A stretch of 64,000 nucleotides of DNA, from assembly GCA_021442155.1 (NCBI GenBank), contig CM038222.1, positions 105,234,957 through 105,298,956 on the forward strand, in the 5' to 3' direction. A model generated the notes under the pieces. That model worked only from the letters and a program-made list of their open reading frames with translations, ran no database searches and was not told where the DNA came from. The DNA comes from Cymbidium sinense. Its lineage: Eukaryota > Streptophyta > Magnoliopsida > Asparagales > Orchidaceae. The position numbers were made by a program, and so were the translations under genes. Below, one piece after another: positions 44,820 through 55,487 of this stretch; within the stretch, counting starts at the first letter, position 1, and every line of letters begins with the position of its first letter.

Positions 44820-45400
44820 ATTCGGAGGTGATCAAGGCCCATAGTTCATACGGAAGGCTCCAATTTTCCCTTGAAAGAGGTGTCAACTGCCCTTGTAGGA
44901 CCGACCGGGTTCGGAGGCGATCAAAGCCCGTAGTTCATCTGAGCTCGATTTTCCCTCGAAAGATGTCAACGCCTTCGGACCGACCAGGTTTGGAGGCGAT
45001 CAAGGCCCGTAGTTCATACGGTGAGGCTCCAGCTTTCCCTCAAAAGAGGCATCAACTGCCCTTGCCGGACTGACCGGGTTTGGAGGCAAACAAAGCCCAT
45101 AGTTCATACAGCGAACTCCGATTTTCCCTCAAAAGAGGCATCGATTTCCCTTGTCAGACCGACCGGGTTTGGAGGCGATCAAGGCCCGTAGTTCATATGG
45201 CGAGGCTCCAATTTTCCCTCGAAAGAGGTATCAACTGCCCTTGTCGAACCGACCGGATTTGGAGATGATCAAGACCCATAGTTTATACGGTGAGGCTCTA
45301 GTTTTCCCAAAATCGGCCCGCCTTCGGACCGGCCGGGTTCAAGGCGATCAAGTCTCAAACGACGAGGCTCCGCTTTCCCTCAAAAAGAGCGCCTTGTCGG
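44820..45400. repeat. Tandem array 1 (about 85-90 bp, 7 units)
   Basis: The anchor TTTCCC within GGCTCC(A/G)(A/G)TTTTCCCTC occurs at 44,865, 44,950, 45,034, 45,123, 45,213, 45,303 and 45,374: spacings 85, 84, 89, 90, 90 and 71. Units share GACCGACCGGGTTTGGAGGC, GATCAAGGCCCGTAGTTCAT and AAAGAGGCATCAACTGCCC. Frames through it (45,151-45,651 and neighbours) repeat the same peptide words and are not convincing genes. Confidence 0.88.
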
Positions 45401-45562
45401 ACCGGGTTGCAATGATCAACGACTATAACATAAGACGGTGGTTGACGGCGATGCCCGACGATAGTGGCCGGCGACAGTGGTTGGCGGTGATGTCGGCGAT
45501 GGTTGGCAGCAATGACGGCGGTGTCGGTGTGATATGGTGGTGGCGTGACGGAGGCGGCGATA

Positions 45563-45985
45563 TTCACCTATCCAGGTTGTTTGTTGATTGTGACTTCGAT
45601 GACGTTAACCTGTATGGAAGAGGTCGAATTGAATCCGCTGAGGATTTTTGACCTATCCGAGGTTGTTTGTCAGAGTGTTACTCGATGTCATTAACCTGTA
45701 TGGAAGAGGTTGAATTGAATCCCCTAAGGACTTTTGATATATCCAAGGTTGTTTGTCAAAGTGTGACTCAATGACGTTAACCTATATGGAAGAGGTTGAA
45801 TTGAATCCGCTGAGAATTTTTGACCTATCCAAGGTTGTTTGTCAGAGTGTGACTCGATGACATTAACCTGTATGGAAGAGGTCACTAGATGTCCACTAAG
45901 GACCTTTTGACCTATCCTAGGTATCAACCAAAGTGTTACTTGACTTCTTACCTGTATGGAAGAGGTCCGATTATTGATTATGCCC
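45563..45985. repeat. Tandem array 2 (86 bp, 5 units)
   Basis: The anchor GGTTGTTTGT occurs at 45,575, 45,661, 45,747 and 45,833, with a diverged fifth at 45,920: spacings 86, 86, 86 and 87. Units share TTAACCTGTATGGAAGAGGT and a TGACCTATCC end. The repeat is unrelated to array 1 although adjacent, and the period is nearly the same. Confidence 0.88.
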
Positions 45986-46244
45986 CAATTAAGATACAAT
46001 GTGAGTTGTGTATTTCTCAAGTCGGAGGATTAAATGAAGAAGAAATAAGCTTGTAAGAAAAAGCCATAAACTCATTACTTTGATAATATTGGTGATACAG
46101 TATTATCATAAGATAACTTAACAATAAAAAGTGAAATACATTTTTATAGAGAGTTAACAAAAGACAAGAGGTGGAGAGGAAAAGACAAACGAAGTAAATT
46201 AAAGGTTGTAATATTTATGCATCAAGGATTACATATAACACTTT

Positions 46245-46875
46245 TCAGAGACCCTCCATGTTCCAAGTTTTAGGGAAGATTTTTTTTATGGATCTTTGGT
46301 CATAGCTTGACGGTTGGTCATCTGATAACAAAGTGGGGAGCAAGTCTTTTACAGGCAAAACCCTTTGAGGTACTTCTTTATCTTGAAGATTAAAATTCTC
46401 GATGTTGAAGGTCACCGAAGGGCATGGTTGAGCTGTCCAGGTAACATGATTGTGCTGATTGGTTTCACACTCCAACCCCAATGAGAGTTTGAAATTTCAT
46501 CTTAAGATGAGGTACCGAGGTGACAACACCGAAGATTGATTGGAGGGGTCTTCCAAAGATAGCGTTGTATGCTGAATTTGACTTGACCACTATGAATTGA
46601 ACTAAGTGAGTGATTTGTTGAGAAAATTCTCTGAGAACAACAGGAAGGGTGATTGTCCCCTCCACTCGTACAGGGTGATTATCAAACCCAAATAACAATC
46701 CTGCAGCGGGTTGAAATTTTTCCTTAACCAGGCCCATGCTAAGAAAGGTGGAGTAAAATAAAACATCAATGGAACTCCCATTATCAATCAAAATTCTCTT
46801 AACAACATAACAGGGGTCACCAATCCCCGCACTGATGATAAGAGGATCTTGATGCCAAACTTGGACTCCTTCCAA
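46245..46875 (-). pseudogene. Aspartic protease of the Tat-like element
   Basis: The frame 46,465-46,875 (136 codons) reads DPCYVVKRILIDNGSSIDVL, FYSTFLSMGLVKEKF, GTITLPVVLREFSQQ, SAYNAIFGRPLQS and HLKMKFQTLIGVGV. This is the full fold of a plant gypsy retropepsin: catalytic Asp-Asn-Gly-Ser-Ser in place of the usual Asp-Thr/Ser-Gly, then the Asn-Ala-Ile-x-Gly-Arg-Pro end. The Asn in the active site probably impairs it. A separate frame (46,245-46,481) continues with the short segment that follows protease in this family. Confidence 0.88.
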
Positions 46876-47059
46876 GTTTGAGTCATTAAAAGTGATGGGA
46901 TGATTAATACAAGATTTTTTTTTAACTCTGACACTTCAAAGGTTGCAATGAAGACTTGATTAGATAGTAGTGGCCCACTTGTGATTGTTTCAATTTCCCT
47001 AACTGTTTGATGACTATTTTGTTGTTTCTATGATGATTATCCTGGTTGCCCCCAGTTGG

Positions 47060-48340
47060 AGCAATGTTTGCTTGAGTTGATTGATTCTTCATAAATCGAC
47101 GTAGATATCCTTCTTGAATGAGCCTCTCGAATTCTTCTTTAAGTTGTTTGCATGCCTCAGTAGTATGTCTCCAACTTTAATAGAAGTGACAATATTGCTC
47201 CTAATTTTTTGAATTTGGTTTCAGTGGATGTGACCACTTGATAGTTTCTTCATTCGAATAGACATTAGGAGGTTAACACGAGATGTGTTTAGCGGTGTGT
47301 ATTCCTTTTCTGGTCGTGGTTCACGTTGTTGGTGTGAGGGCCGTGGAAGGAGATCATGACTGCCTTGTTGCTTCTTTTGATGGGATGTCAGTCCGCATTC
47401 CCTGGGGCCCTCTTACTTTTTCCTGTAGATTGTTCAAATTATTTGCGATGGGCATTAATAACATCATCGACATAAATTTGTGCTTCCACACAATGAACTA
47501 AGTTGGCATATGAGCAGACCGTATCTCACATTAGTGGTGAGTAAAAAGGCCCCGGACGGAGCCCTCCAAGGAAAACTCCTCTTAATAGTTCAGGATTTAC
47601 TCCAGGTATTTGACGAGCTTCTAAGGAGAACCTCTGGAAGTATTCCTTAAGTGATTCACCCTCATTTTGATGAATGCCGGAGAGATGTGAGGAATCTTTA
47701 ATGATCCTCTGGTTTGCAATGAATTGTTCTACAAAAATCTTGACGAGTTTTTCAAAGGTATGGATGGATTCCCTTGGGAGGGAGTAGAACTAAGTGCGAG
47801 CTTGACCCTTGAGGGTAACTGGAAAGACCTGACAAAGCAGTGTGTTAGGAGCTCGTTGGATATGCATGATGGTCCTGTAATGGTCAATATGTTCATATGG
47901 GTCAGCTGCCCTATCATAGGAATCAATGCTTTGAAGCTTGAAACCTATATGAATAGAATGTTGAAGAATAGTGTTAGCTAAAGGTGAGGACTCCTCATAG
48001 CTGCGGTGATGGGGAGGATGATTTCTGTCTTCAAGGTGAAATTCGTCTTACATTAAGCGTCGTAATTCTACATGTATTACATGACGAGTGGAGTCAATAG
48101 GACGAGAACGTGCCAAGCCGCCAGCAATAATTTGTGGATTAGCAGTCGGTTGAGTTGCACATGATGGATGAGTAGAACTAGTAGTGTCAAGGAGATCAGC
48201 ATCACGGTCTCTACGCGGAGGAACTTCAGTGTCAAGGAGATTAGCATTTTGACCTCCCACGGCTAACGATCGATCTTGAGGGAGATGTGTTTGTCGCGAT
48301 AGTGGCTGTTGTGTTCCTTGCGACAGTTTATCAACCAAGC
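47060..48340 (-). pseudogene. gag: Gag of the Tat-like element
   Basis: The capsid protein region. The minus strand from 48,338 opens with a 96-codon frame rich in Pro, Arg and Asp (RRDRDADLLDTTSSTHPS). It then reads SYDRAADPYEHIDHYRTIMH, IQRAPNTLLCQVFPVTLKGQ, ART-stop-FYSLPRE, HTFEKLVKIFVEQFIANQ, HLSGIHQNEGESLKEYFQRF and ELLRGVFLGGLRPGPF, the typical retrotransposon gag domain. Near 47,100-47,170 follows the zinc-knuckle-like HTTEACKQLKEEFERLIQEG and YLRRFMKNQ. The stop after ART is TAG where the family has Trp. Frames shift several times. Confidence 0.87.
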
Positions 48341-49005
48341 CCTATTAGCCATAATGCAAAAGAAGCTTAGAAACAAATATCAATGATATTTAAGTAACCA
48401 CTATTTCAGATCTTATTTATCCCAACTGAAGCCTTAAAGACACTTTTTCCTATCAAGAGCTAGTGACATTAACTGAAAAACAAGCTTATTATTCTAGAAG
48501 TGATTTTCTTCTCCTTCTTCTCAAGACTAAAAGTGCAGACTTATAAAACTCAACCGAATGAAAAGCTTCCTAAGAAGAAAACAAGGGTATTACAATTAGC
48601 TCAGTGTTGTATGCGAGATTTATTTATCAGTTTTCATATCATATCTTATTTTATAATATACCTATCATAGAAATCACCATATAACTATATTATTAAGTAT
48701 ACATCCTTTTTTTTATTTTTATTTACTTTGGCATATACGTTGCACCCCCAATCCTTTAATGTCTTTTAATGTGCATATACAATCACTTTTATATACCATA
48801 GTTATTTACATTCCTCTCATACAATTATTTACATTACTTATTTCATTAGCTGGCGATATCATTTAAGATGTGAATAATATAAAGTGGTATATAAACATGA
48901 GGTTTTCAATAATGAAAGAGAGTAAAATGAATTAATTTCTAATTAATATTTTATTTATAACTTTCCTTCCTTTTTTGCATGTTTAATTATATAAATTTTA
49001 GTTTG

Positions 49006-49006
<1 letters not shown>

Positions 49007-49081
<75 letters not shown>
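49007..49081. repeat. (TA)n microsatellite
   Basis: About 75 bp of uninterrupted TA. Confidence 0.95.
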
Positions 49082-49083
<2 letters not shown>

Positions 49084-50321
49084 TTTAAATTAATATTATT
49101 AATATTTTATAAAATTAATCTGAAAATTAAAATTTATTCTTGCTATAATTCAAGTTTGATTTATTAATTTGACCTTATCAGTATCATGTGCTCCTTACTC
49201 TTCTTCCTTTACATTCATGAAAATAACTATTCCTAAATTAAGCCAATCTCATTCGAAATTTAAATAATCAAATATTGAAATAAATGTTGATAAATCATAA
49301 TATTATTTACTTCTACTTTAATCAAAAGAATTCTTAGGAGTTTATTCTTTTAAAATATAATTAACTATAGAGGCTTACTTTTATAAAAAATTCGTATTCA
49401 AAAACCTAAATAAAATTTAAATTTAAAACAAAAAAATACTTTTGGTAATACTAACGAGACAAATATTAAAAATATTTTAATTATTGTATTCAAATTCATA
49501 GTAGAATGATATTTTTGTCTCTTGATATACTATATAATTCTTTATATGGCATTTAGATATAATAATAAGAAAATCATCTTTATTTTAATTATTGAATTAA
49601 TTGCATAATAGCAATTACATCTTTCAAGATACTCTCTTATCCTCAATCATATGTGATCACTAAAATAAAGTTTAATTTCAAAATTTATTGGTTCGAATGA
49701 ATTTTCTCACACTTTATATAAAATTCCAATCCCTCTTTTAAGCTATCGGCTAGTTAGAAAAAAAATCTAAAAAATATATCTAAACAGCATAAATTTTTTA
49801 AAATTATCATATTTGCAGTTAGGCATGTGCGCTAGTCGGTTCAAATCGAAAAATCGAACCCAACCTATGTTATTTTGTCGGTTTGGTTCGGTTTTAGATC
49901 TCATAGTTCGGTTTTTGGTTGTAAATACCAAGTTATTCGGTATTCGGTTAGATTTTTTTTTAAATGATTGGCTAAACCGAATAAATCGAATAACTAAAAT
50001 TAGTTAAAAAGTCAATTATAAATATGTAATTTTGTTTATAAATACTTAATTATTTATATAGATTTATAGATTTCAAATTAACTAAGCAATTTTTAATGTA
50101 TAAAATTTAGTAGATTATTTTAATTATTTAGTTCATTAAAAATAGATTTTATTTTAAATTTTTATATGTTATTCGATTTAACTGAAAACCAAACCGAATT
50201 ATAGTTTTGTTTGATTAGTTCAGTTTTATATGTTATTTGGATGGTTTAGTTATTTAAAGATATTTTGTTCTGTTTGTTCGATTTCACAAAGATATTTAAA
50301 GATATTTTGTTCTGTTTGTTC

Positions 50322-50323
<2 letters not shown>

Positions 50324-50403
<80 letters not shown>

Positions 50404-50414
50404 ATATATATATA
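50324..50414. repeat. (TA)n microsatellite at the edge of segmental copy B
   Basis: About 90 bp of TA with a short TGTATG interruption, ending 7 bp before the first base homologous to copy A. It marks the left breakpoint of the duplication. Confidence 0.92.
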
Positions 50415-50614
50415 ATTTGTTTCCAAGTCCTCAGGTGGTCTATCATCGTTGTATACATATTTTAGGTTGGGAAGATCTCATGTGTTGGCTTACCAATACT
50501 GCCTTCCGAACTTCAAATCTACTTCAATTATTACTCTTTAAGTTTATTAAGCTCTTGGGAAAAAAACCCACAAACTAATTTTAGATCACTTCAAGCGATC
50601 TAACATCAACCTAC

Positions 50615-51021
50615 TGTAAAATTTATGTAATTAATTTTTAAGTGCAGCCCACATTAATTATTATTTAGTTTATTATTTAATAATTAATTATGTACTGCTT
50701 TTATTATTTAATAATTATTATGTACTTAAATCATTATTAAAGAGTTTGATCGATTATGGAGTTTGATCGAAATAAAGTATCTTTAGAGAAACTAGCCTAT
50801 GAATTCCTACTTTTTAAATGTAAAATAAATTAAGATGATTATGAAGAATATTTGGTGAAGGAAGAAAACTAGTTTAGTAGAATTAAAAAGTATGTGGTGA
50901 TTTATTAATTGAGTTTTGTGAAAATTTTGTTCAAGATCTTGGGTTTATGAGTTTATACAATTATGTTGTTTGAATAATTAAGAAAAGAAATTTTAATGAA
51001 TACAATAAAAAAATTCTTATA
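50615..51021 (+). repeat. 5-prime LTR of copia element B
   Basis: Opens TGTAAAATTTATG and closes near TTCTTATA (the family end being TTCTTACA). Homologous to 5,926-6,351. It contains a local duplication of TTATTATTTAATAATTA (about 50,667-50,720). Confidence 0.82.
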
Positions 51022-51023
51022 AG

Positions 51024-51041
51024 TAGTATCTGAGTTTGGTT
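51024..51041 (+). promoter_or_regulatory. Primer-binding site of copia element B
   Basis: TAGTATCTGAGTTTGGTT just after the LTR differs by few bases from the TGGTATCAGAGC complement of initiator methionine tRNA that primes most plant copia elements. Confidence 0.72.
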
Positions 51042-51632
51042 TGTGAACTTATAATTTTCCGTTAAAAGATACTTTTATCTGAGACGACTTTTAATTTCGC
51101 ATGCATAATACTTTGTTATATCATTATAAAATGTATATTGTTCACTGCATTAACTTCGCTTTCCAATTGATGAATTAAGTTTCACGTTAATTCTTATTGT
51201 GAATTTATATTTTGGGATACATGTAATAAATAAGTAAATTATTTATGTTTACTATTTCAAAAGACTTGTCAATTTATTTGCATAGTTAGTTTTCTTTGTA
51301 ATTAAGGAATGTTACTTATTTTACGTCAAAATAACCCGTCAATAGCCAATATCAATTTATATATATGAATATGAAATCTGGAAAGTATAAAGCCAATTAA
51401 AGCATTTGTTATGAAATCTGGAAAGTGTAAAGCCATTAAAGCTTTTGTTATTAATTTTGATTTAAAGTATTATGTATGCGAATTAACATTCAGAATAAAA
51501 ATACTTGAATGTTAATCTGCATTTAGATTTTACATCTATTAAGTAACAGCAAAAAGGTTAAACATTATTGTATTTATAAATGTTTTTATATTTAATAGGA
51601 ATATTATTGAATTTAGATTTAGTTATGTGAAG

Positions 51633-51633
<1 letters not shown>

Positions 51634-51685
<52 letters not shown>
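51634..51685. repeat. (AT)n microsatellite in the copia B leader
   Basis: About 52 bp of AT. Copy A has only a few units at this position (about 1,752-1,785). Confidence 0.93.
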
Positions 51686-51689
<4 letters not shown>

Positions 51690-52325
51690 TAATGTATGTA
51701 TAAATACATATAACTTAAAAGGATAAATTATTTGAATTTACTAATTATTACACTTTTTTTATTTCATTCAATTGAAATTATTTTTGTTATCATTATTTAA
51801 TTTGATATTTACAAATCAAGCATAATTTGTTAATCACCAAAGTGATCAAATTAGAAAGTTTTGTAAATATCAAATTAAATTTATTTAATTACTCAAGAGC
51901 ATGTGTAATAATGAAATGACTTAATGAACTTTATAAATTTATTATGAGTAATTAAAGTTCAATGATTATAAATTATTTAAGGATTGCCCAAAGATTGATT
52001 AGTCGATTTGTAATCATGAACATATTTGTGGTTAATTAATATACTTAACTAGATGTGTTTAACATATCCATAGATAGCAAATATATTTAATTAAAGTATG
52101 TATAATTACCAATTATGTGAAATTGATATTAAGCATCAATTATGTTTATTATTGTGTATTACAATATCACCCAAAGAGGAACTTCAATATGCATTTATGT
52201 GACTATATGAATGTTATCTAAATCTATTTTATTTGTTTGTGTTTATAACTCAAACATTAATATGTGAGCATTTAATATTTTACAGCATCTACTTCTGTTA
52301 CTCTTCATTCAAGCTTAGATATATT

Positions 52326-53070
52326 ATGTTCAATGGGCTTAATTTTAATGAATGGAGTGAACAAATTCAGTTCTATTTAGGTGTCATGGATCTTGATTTA
52401 GCACTCCTTAATGATAAGTCCGCTGCTATTATTGCTACTAGCAGCAATGAACAAAAGTCTTTTTATGATACTCGGGAAAGATCAAATAGACTTAACTTAA
52501 TGTTTATACAAATGACTATAACAGAAATCATTAAGCAAACAATTCCCAAAATTGATAATACAAAAGAATTTATGAAGTATGTGAAATATTTATCTCTGTT
52601 TGAGTCTGCTGATAAGTCATGTGCTGAGACATTAATGGATATGTTGACCATCATGAAGTTTGATGGTTCACATTATCATACATGAGCACATCTGACAAAT
52701 ATTGCTTGCAAGATTAAACACCATGGGAATGAATGTGAGTGAAAGTTTTCTTGTACAATTTATTGTTAATTCCTTGCCTATTGAATATGGTTCATTCCAA
52801 ATAAACTATAATACTATTAAAGATAAATGGAATGTAGATGAATTACAAAGCATGCTTATTTAAGAGGAAACAAGGCTTAAGAAATAAAGAGATTCACTTA
52901 GTTAATCTCATGGGACATCAGAAATTAAAAGAAAACTAATTAAGAGAAATGCTAAGGGCAATAAAGGACTCAAGAAGGCTAATGTGTCATCTGTTCAAAT
53001 CCAAAACAAGGTATATAAGTATGATAAATGTCATTTATGTCACAAGAATGAACACTATTAGAAAGATTGC
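52326..53070 (+). pseudogene. gag: Copia gag with zinc knuckle, element B
   Basis: An open frame (to 52,685) reads MFNGLNFNEWSEQIQFYLGV, MDLDLALLNDKSAAII, KEFMKYVKYLSLFESAD and TLMDMLTIMKFDGS, a copia gag. I place the start at 52,326 where family similarity begins, although the frame is open from 52,233. A frameshift near 52,690 leads to SLPIEYGSFQINYNTIK. The zinc knuckle at 53,029-53,070 is C-x2-C-x4-H-x4-C with a TAG inside, at the residue that is aromatic in relatives. Confidence 0.87.
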
Positions 53071-53136
53071 TAGAAACGTAAAGCTTGGTTTGAAAAGAAG
53101 GGTAAGCCAAGTACTTTTGTATGTTTCTTATCAAAT

Positions 53137-53556
53137 TTGACAAAAGTTCCTTATAAAACTTGGAGGATTGATTCTGGTTGTACCACACACGTTTCAAATG
53201 TGATGCATGGATTTCTTACGATCCAAACCATAAATCCAAATGAAAAGTTTGTCTTCATGGGTAATCGAGTCAAAGCTCTAGTTAAAGCCATTGGAACGTA
53301 TCACTTAATTTTAGATACTAGATATCATTTAGATCTTTTAGAAACTCTTTATGTTCCATCTATTTCTAGAAACTTAGTTTCATTGTCTAAACTTGATACA
53401 ACTGGATATTATTTTAGGTTTGGAAATGGATATTTCAGTTTATTTAAGCATAATCATTTTATTAGCTCTGATGTTGTTTGTAGTGGTTTATATAAATTAA
53501 AGCTTGATAAGTTATTCGCTGAAACTTTATTGACCTTGCATCATAATATTGGATGA
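53137..53556 (+). pseudogene. Copia protease and gag-pre-integrase region, element B
   Basis: An open frame of 139 codons. TWRIDSGCTTHVSN holds the catalytic Asp-Ser-Gly of the copia retropepsin, followed by GFLTIQTINPNEKFVFMGNR, LYVPSISRNLVSLSKLD and FSLFKHNHFI. The end SGLYKLKLD is the start of the pre-integrase segment. The protease part itself has no stop, unusual in this window. Copy A lacks this region completely. Confidence 0.87.
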
Positions 53557-54480
53557 AACGTGATTTGGTTGATGAAAGATCGCTTATTTGTGGCATGTTG
53601 GGTCATATATCTAAAGAAAGAATATAAAGATTAGTAAAGAATGAAATTCTTCGATTTAGATTTGATCTTGGTATATGTGTGGATTGTATTAAAAGTAACA
53701 CACAATTAAGAAAGCCTTCACAAGAGGCACACATCTTTTAACGATTATACACATTGATGTTTGTGGACCTTTTTATATTCCAACTTTTAAAGATCATACA
53801 CATTGATGTTTGTGGACCTTTTTATGTTCCAACTTTTGGTAGACAAAAGTATTTTATCACCTTTATTGATGATTTTTCATGTTATGGCTATGTTTATTTG
53901 TTGCATGAGAAATCTCAGCCAATAAATGCCTTTGTGATATTTATTAATGTGGTTGGGAGACAATCAGAAGAAAAGTAAAAATTATAAGATCTGATAGAGG
54001 TGGTGAATATTATGGAAGGCATGATGAATCTGGACAATGCCTTGGTCCATTTGCTAAATTTCTAGAAAAGTATGGCATTGTGCTCAATATATAATGCCAC
54101 GAACACCATAACAAATGGGGTTGCAAAAAAGGTGTAATCATACTTTAATGGATATGATTAGGAGCATGTTAATTTATTTTACTTACCCTTATCATTGTGG
54201 ATATATGCTTTAAAAACTGTTGTATATTTATTAAATAGGGTTCCTAGTAAGGTAGTTTCAAAAACCTCTTTTGAACTGTGGACAAGAAGGAAGCCTAGTC
54301 TAAAACACCTTCATGTTTGTGGTTGCCAAACAAAATTAAAAATTTATAATCCACATGAAAAGAAACTAGATTTAAGAACAATCAAGGACATTTCATTGGT
54401 TATCTAGAAAAATCTATGGGGTATAGATTTTACCTAATCATAGTAAAAAATTATTGAAATTGGAAATGCTAAGTTCATTA
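53557..54480 (+). pseudogene. Copia integrase, element B
   Basis: The zinc-binding start reads LGHISKERI near 53,600, then CVDCIKSN. The core shows HIDVCGPFYVPTFGRQKYFI and TFIDDFSCYGYVYLLHEKSQ (first catalytic Asp in IDVCGP). A 49-bp tandem duplication at 53,749-53,846 repeats the HIDVCGPF codons and shifts the frame. The later part is in frame 54,195-54,407: AVYLLNRVPSK-like text, KTSFELWTRRKPSLKHLHVC and IYNPHEKKLD. The second half matches 3,155-3,690 of element A. Confidence 0.86.
53749..53846 (+). repeat. 49-bp tandem duplication inside integrase
   Basis: ACACATTGATGTTTGTGGAC occurs at 53,749 and 53,798. The 49-bp period is not a multiple of three, so the duplication itself breaks the reading frame. 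Confidence 0.85.
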
Positions 54481-54612
54481 AAAATGGTGATATTAGAGAA
54501 TACAAATGTGAAAATTGAAGAAGCTAAAGTAAAAGTTCCTTGATCAATTACTTCTGCTAAAGTTGTTGTTCCTACAATTGTTGAACAATTTGACAATTTA
54601 CAAGAACAACAA

Positions 54613-55487
54613 ATGAATGAACATACACCACATAATGAAGTTATCACCAATAAACCTATTATTGATGAACCACAAGAAATAACATTAAGACATTCTCAAA
54701 GAGAAAGAAAATCTGCTATTTCGAATGATTATTTTGTTTACTTACAAGAGTCAAAATTTGACTTAGGAATTGATGATGATCCAGTTTCATTTATATGGGC
54801 CATTAAAAGTATTAATTCTGAAAAGTGGTTAGATGCTATGAAAGAAGAGTTAAAATAAATGGATCACAATAATGTCTAAGATCTCATCAAGGTTTTAAAA
54901 GAGTTGAATGTAAATGGGTCTTTAAGACAAAATGTGACTCTAATGGCAATATAGAATGATATAAAGCCAGACTTGTTGCCAAATGTTATACTCAAAAAGA
55001 TAGTATTGACTATGAAGAGACTTTTTCTCCTATTTCCAAAAAGGACTCATTAAGAATTATTTTGGCATTAGTGGCTCATTATGATTTGGAGCTACATCAG
55101 ATGGATGTAAAAACTACCTTTCTAAATGAAAATTTAGAGGAAGAAGTTTATATGAATCAACAAGGTTTTCAATTAAAAAAAAAGAACATATAGTGTGTAA
55201 ACTTAAGAAATCAATATATAGACAAACAATCTTCTCGATAATGGTATCTTAAGTTCAATGATACTATTACTACCTTTGGATTTAATAAAAATATTATTGA
55301 TCGATGCATATATCTAAAGATCAGTGGGAGTAAGTTTATATGTTTGATTTTATATTTGATGACATCTTGCTTGAAACTAATGATCTTGGATTATTGTATG
55401 GGACCAAGAAATTTTTCTCAAAAAACTTTGAAATGAAAGATATGGGTGAGGAATCCTATGTGATAGGAATTGAAATATTAGAGTTTC
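54613..55487 (+). pseudogene. pol: Copia reverse transcriptase, element B (truncated)
   Basis: A frame at 54,613-54,858 contains a linker ending EKWLDAMKEELK, then a stop. Text continues VECKWVFKTKCDSNGNIE, MDVKTTFLNENLEEEVYMNQ and SIYRQ. The catalytic region has lost one base (TATATTTGATGAC where copy A has TATATGTTGATGAT), a frameshift inside the YVDD codons. Coding ends at 55,487 by fusion to the PMD-unit leader. Confidence 0.86.

Larger units (their letters stand above)
43257..48350 (-). mobile_element. Tat-like gypsy element with gag and protease only
   Basis: On the minus strand gag (from 48,340) leads to a protease (46,465-46,875), a short post-protease segment (46,245-46,481) and a 2-kb non-coding region with two tandem arrays, then a candidate polypurine tract and LTR. 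No reverse transcriptase, RNase H or integrase similarity is visible between protease and the arrays, unlike the units at 17-36 kb. It may be a deletion derivative or a non-autonomous family relying on other elements. The 5-prime LTR was not found to the right. Confidence 0.65.
48351..50420. other. AT-rich stretch with microsatellites
   Basis: No gene. The stretch holds two long TA runs and, at 49,820-50,250, sequence dense in CGGTTTGGTTCGGTTT and its complement AACCGAA, a common plant dispersed repeat type without clear ends here. At 50,240-50,322 a segment with GATATTTTGTTCTGTTTGTT is duplicated in tandem. Frames through the TA runs are meaningless Tyr-Ile repeats. Confidence 0.6.
50615..55487 (+). 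mobile_element. Ty1/copia LTR retrotransposon B, 3-prime truncated
   Basis: Sister of element A. It has a 5-prime LTR, primer-binding site, gag, protease, integrase and the first two thirds of reverse transcriptase. At 55,487 the RT reading GIEI stops and the sequence joins the PMD-unit leader (matching 8,065), with ATT shared at the joint. RNase H and the 3-prime LTR are gone. Together A and B cover every domain of the parent element. Confidence 0.87.

Noticed and set aside
45151..45651. 166-codon open frame as a gene
   Set aside because: It runs through tandem array 1, repeats the same peptide words and ends in GGTGG-type low-complexity sequence.
48979..50465. Tyr-Ile repeat open frames
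   Set aside because: They are translations of TA microsatellites.
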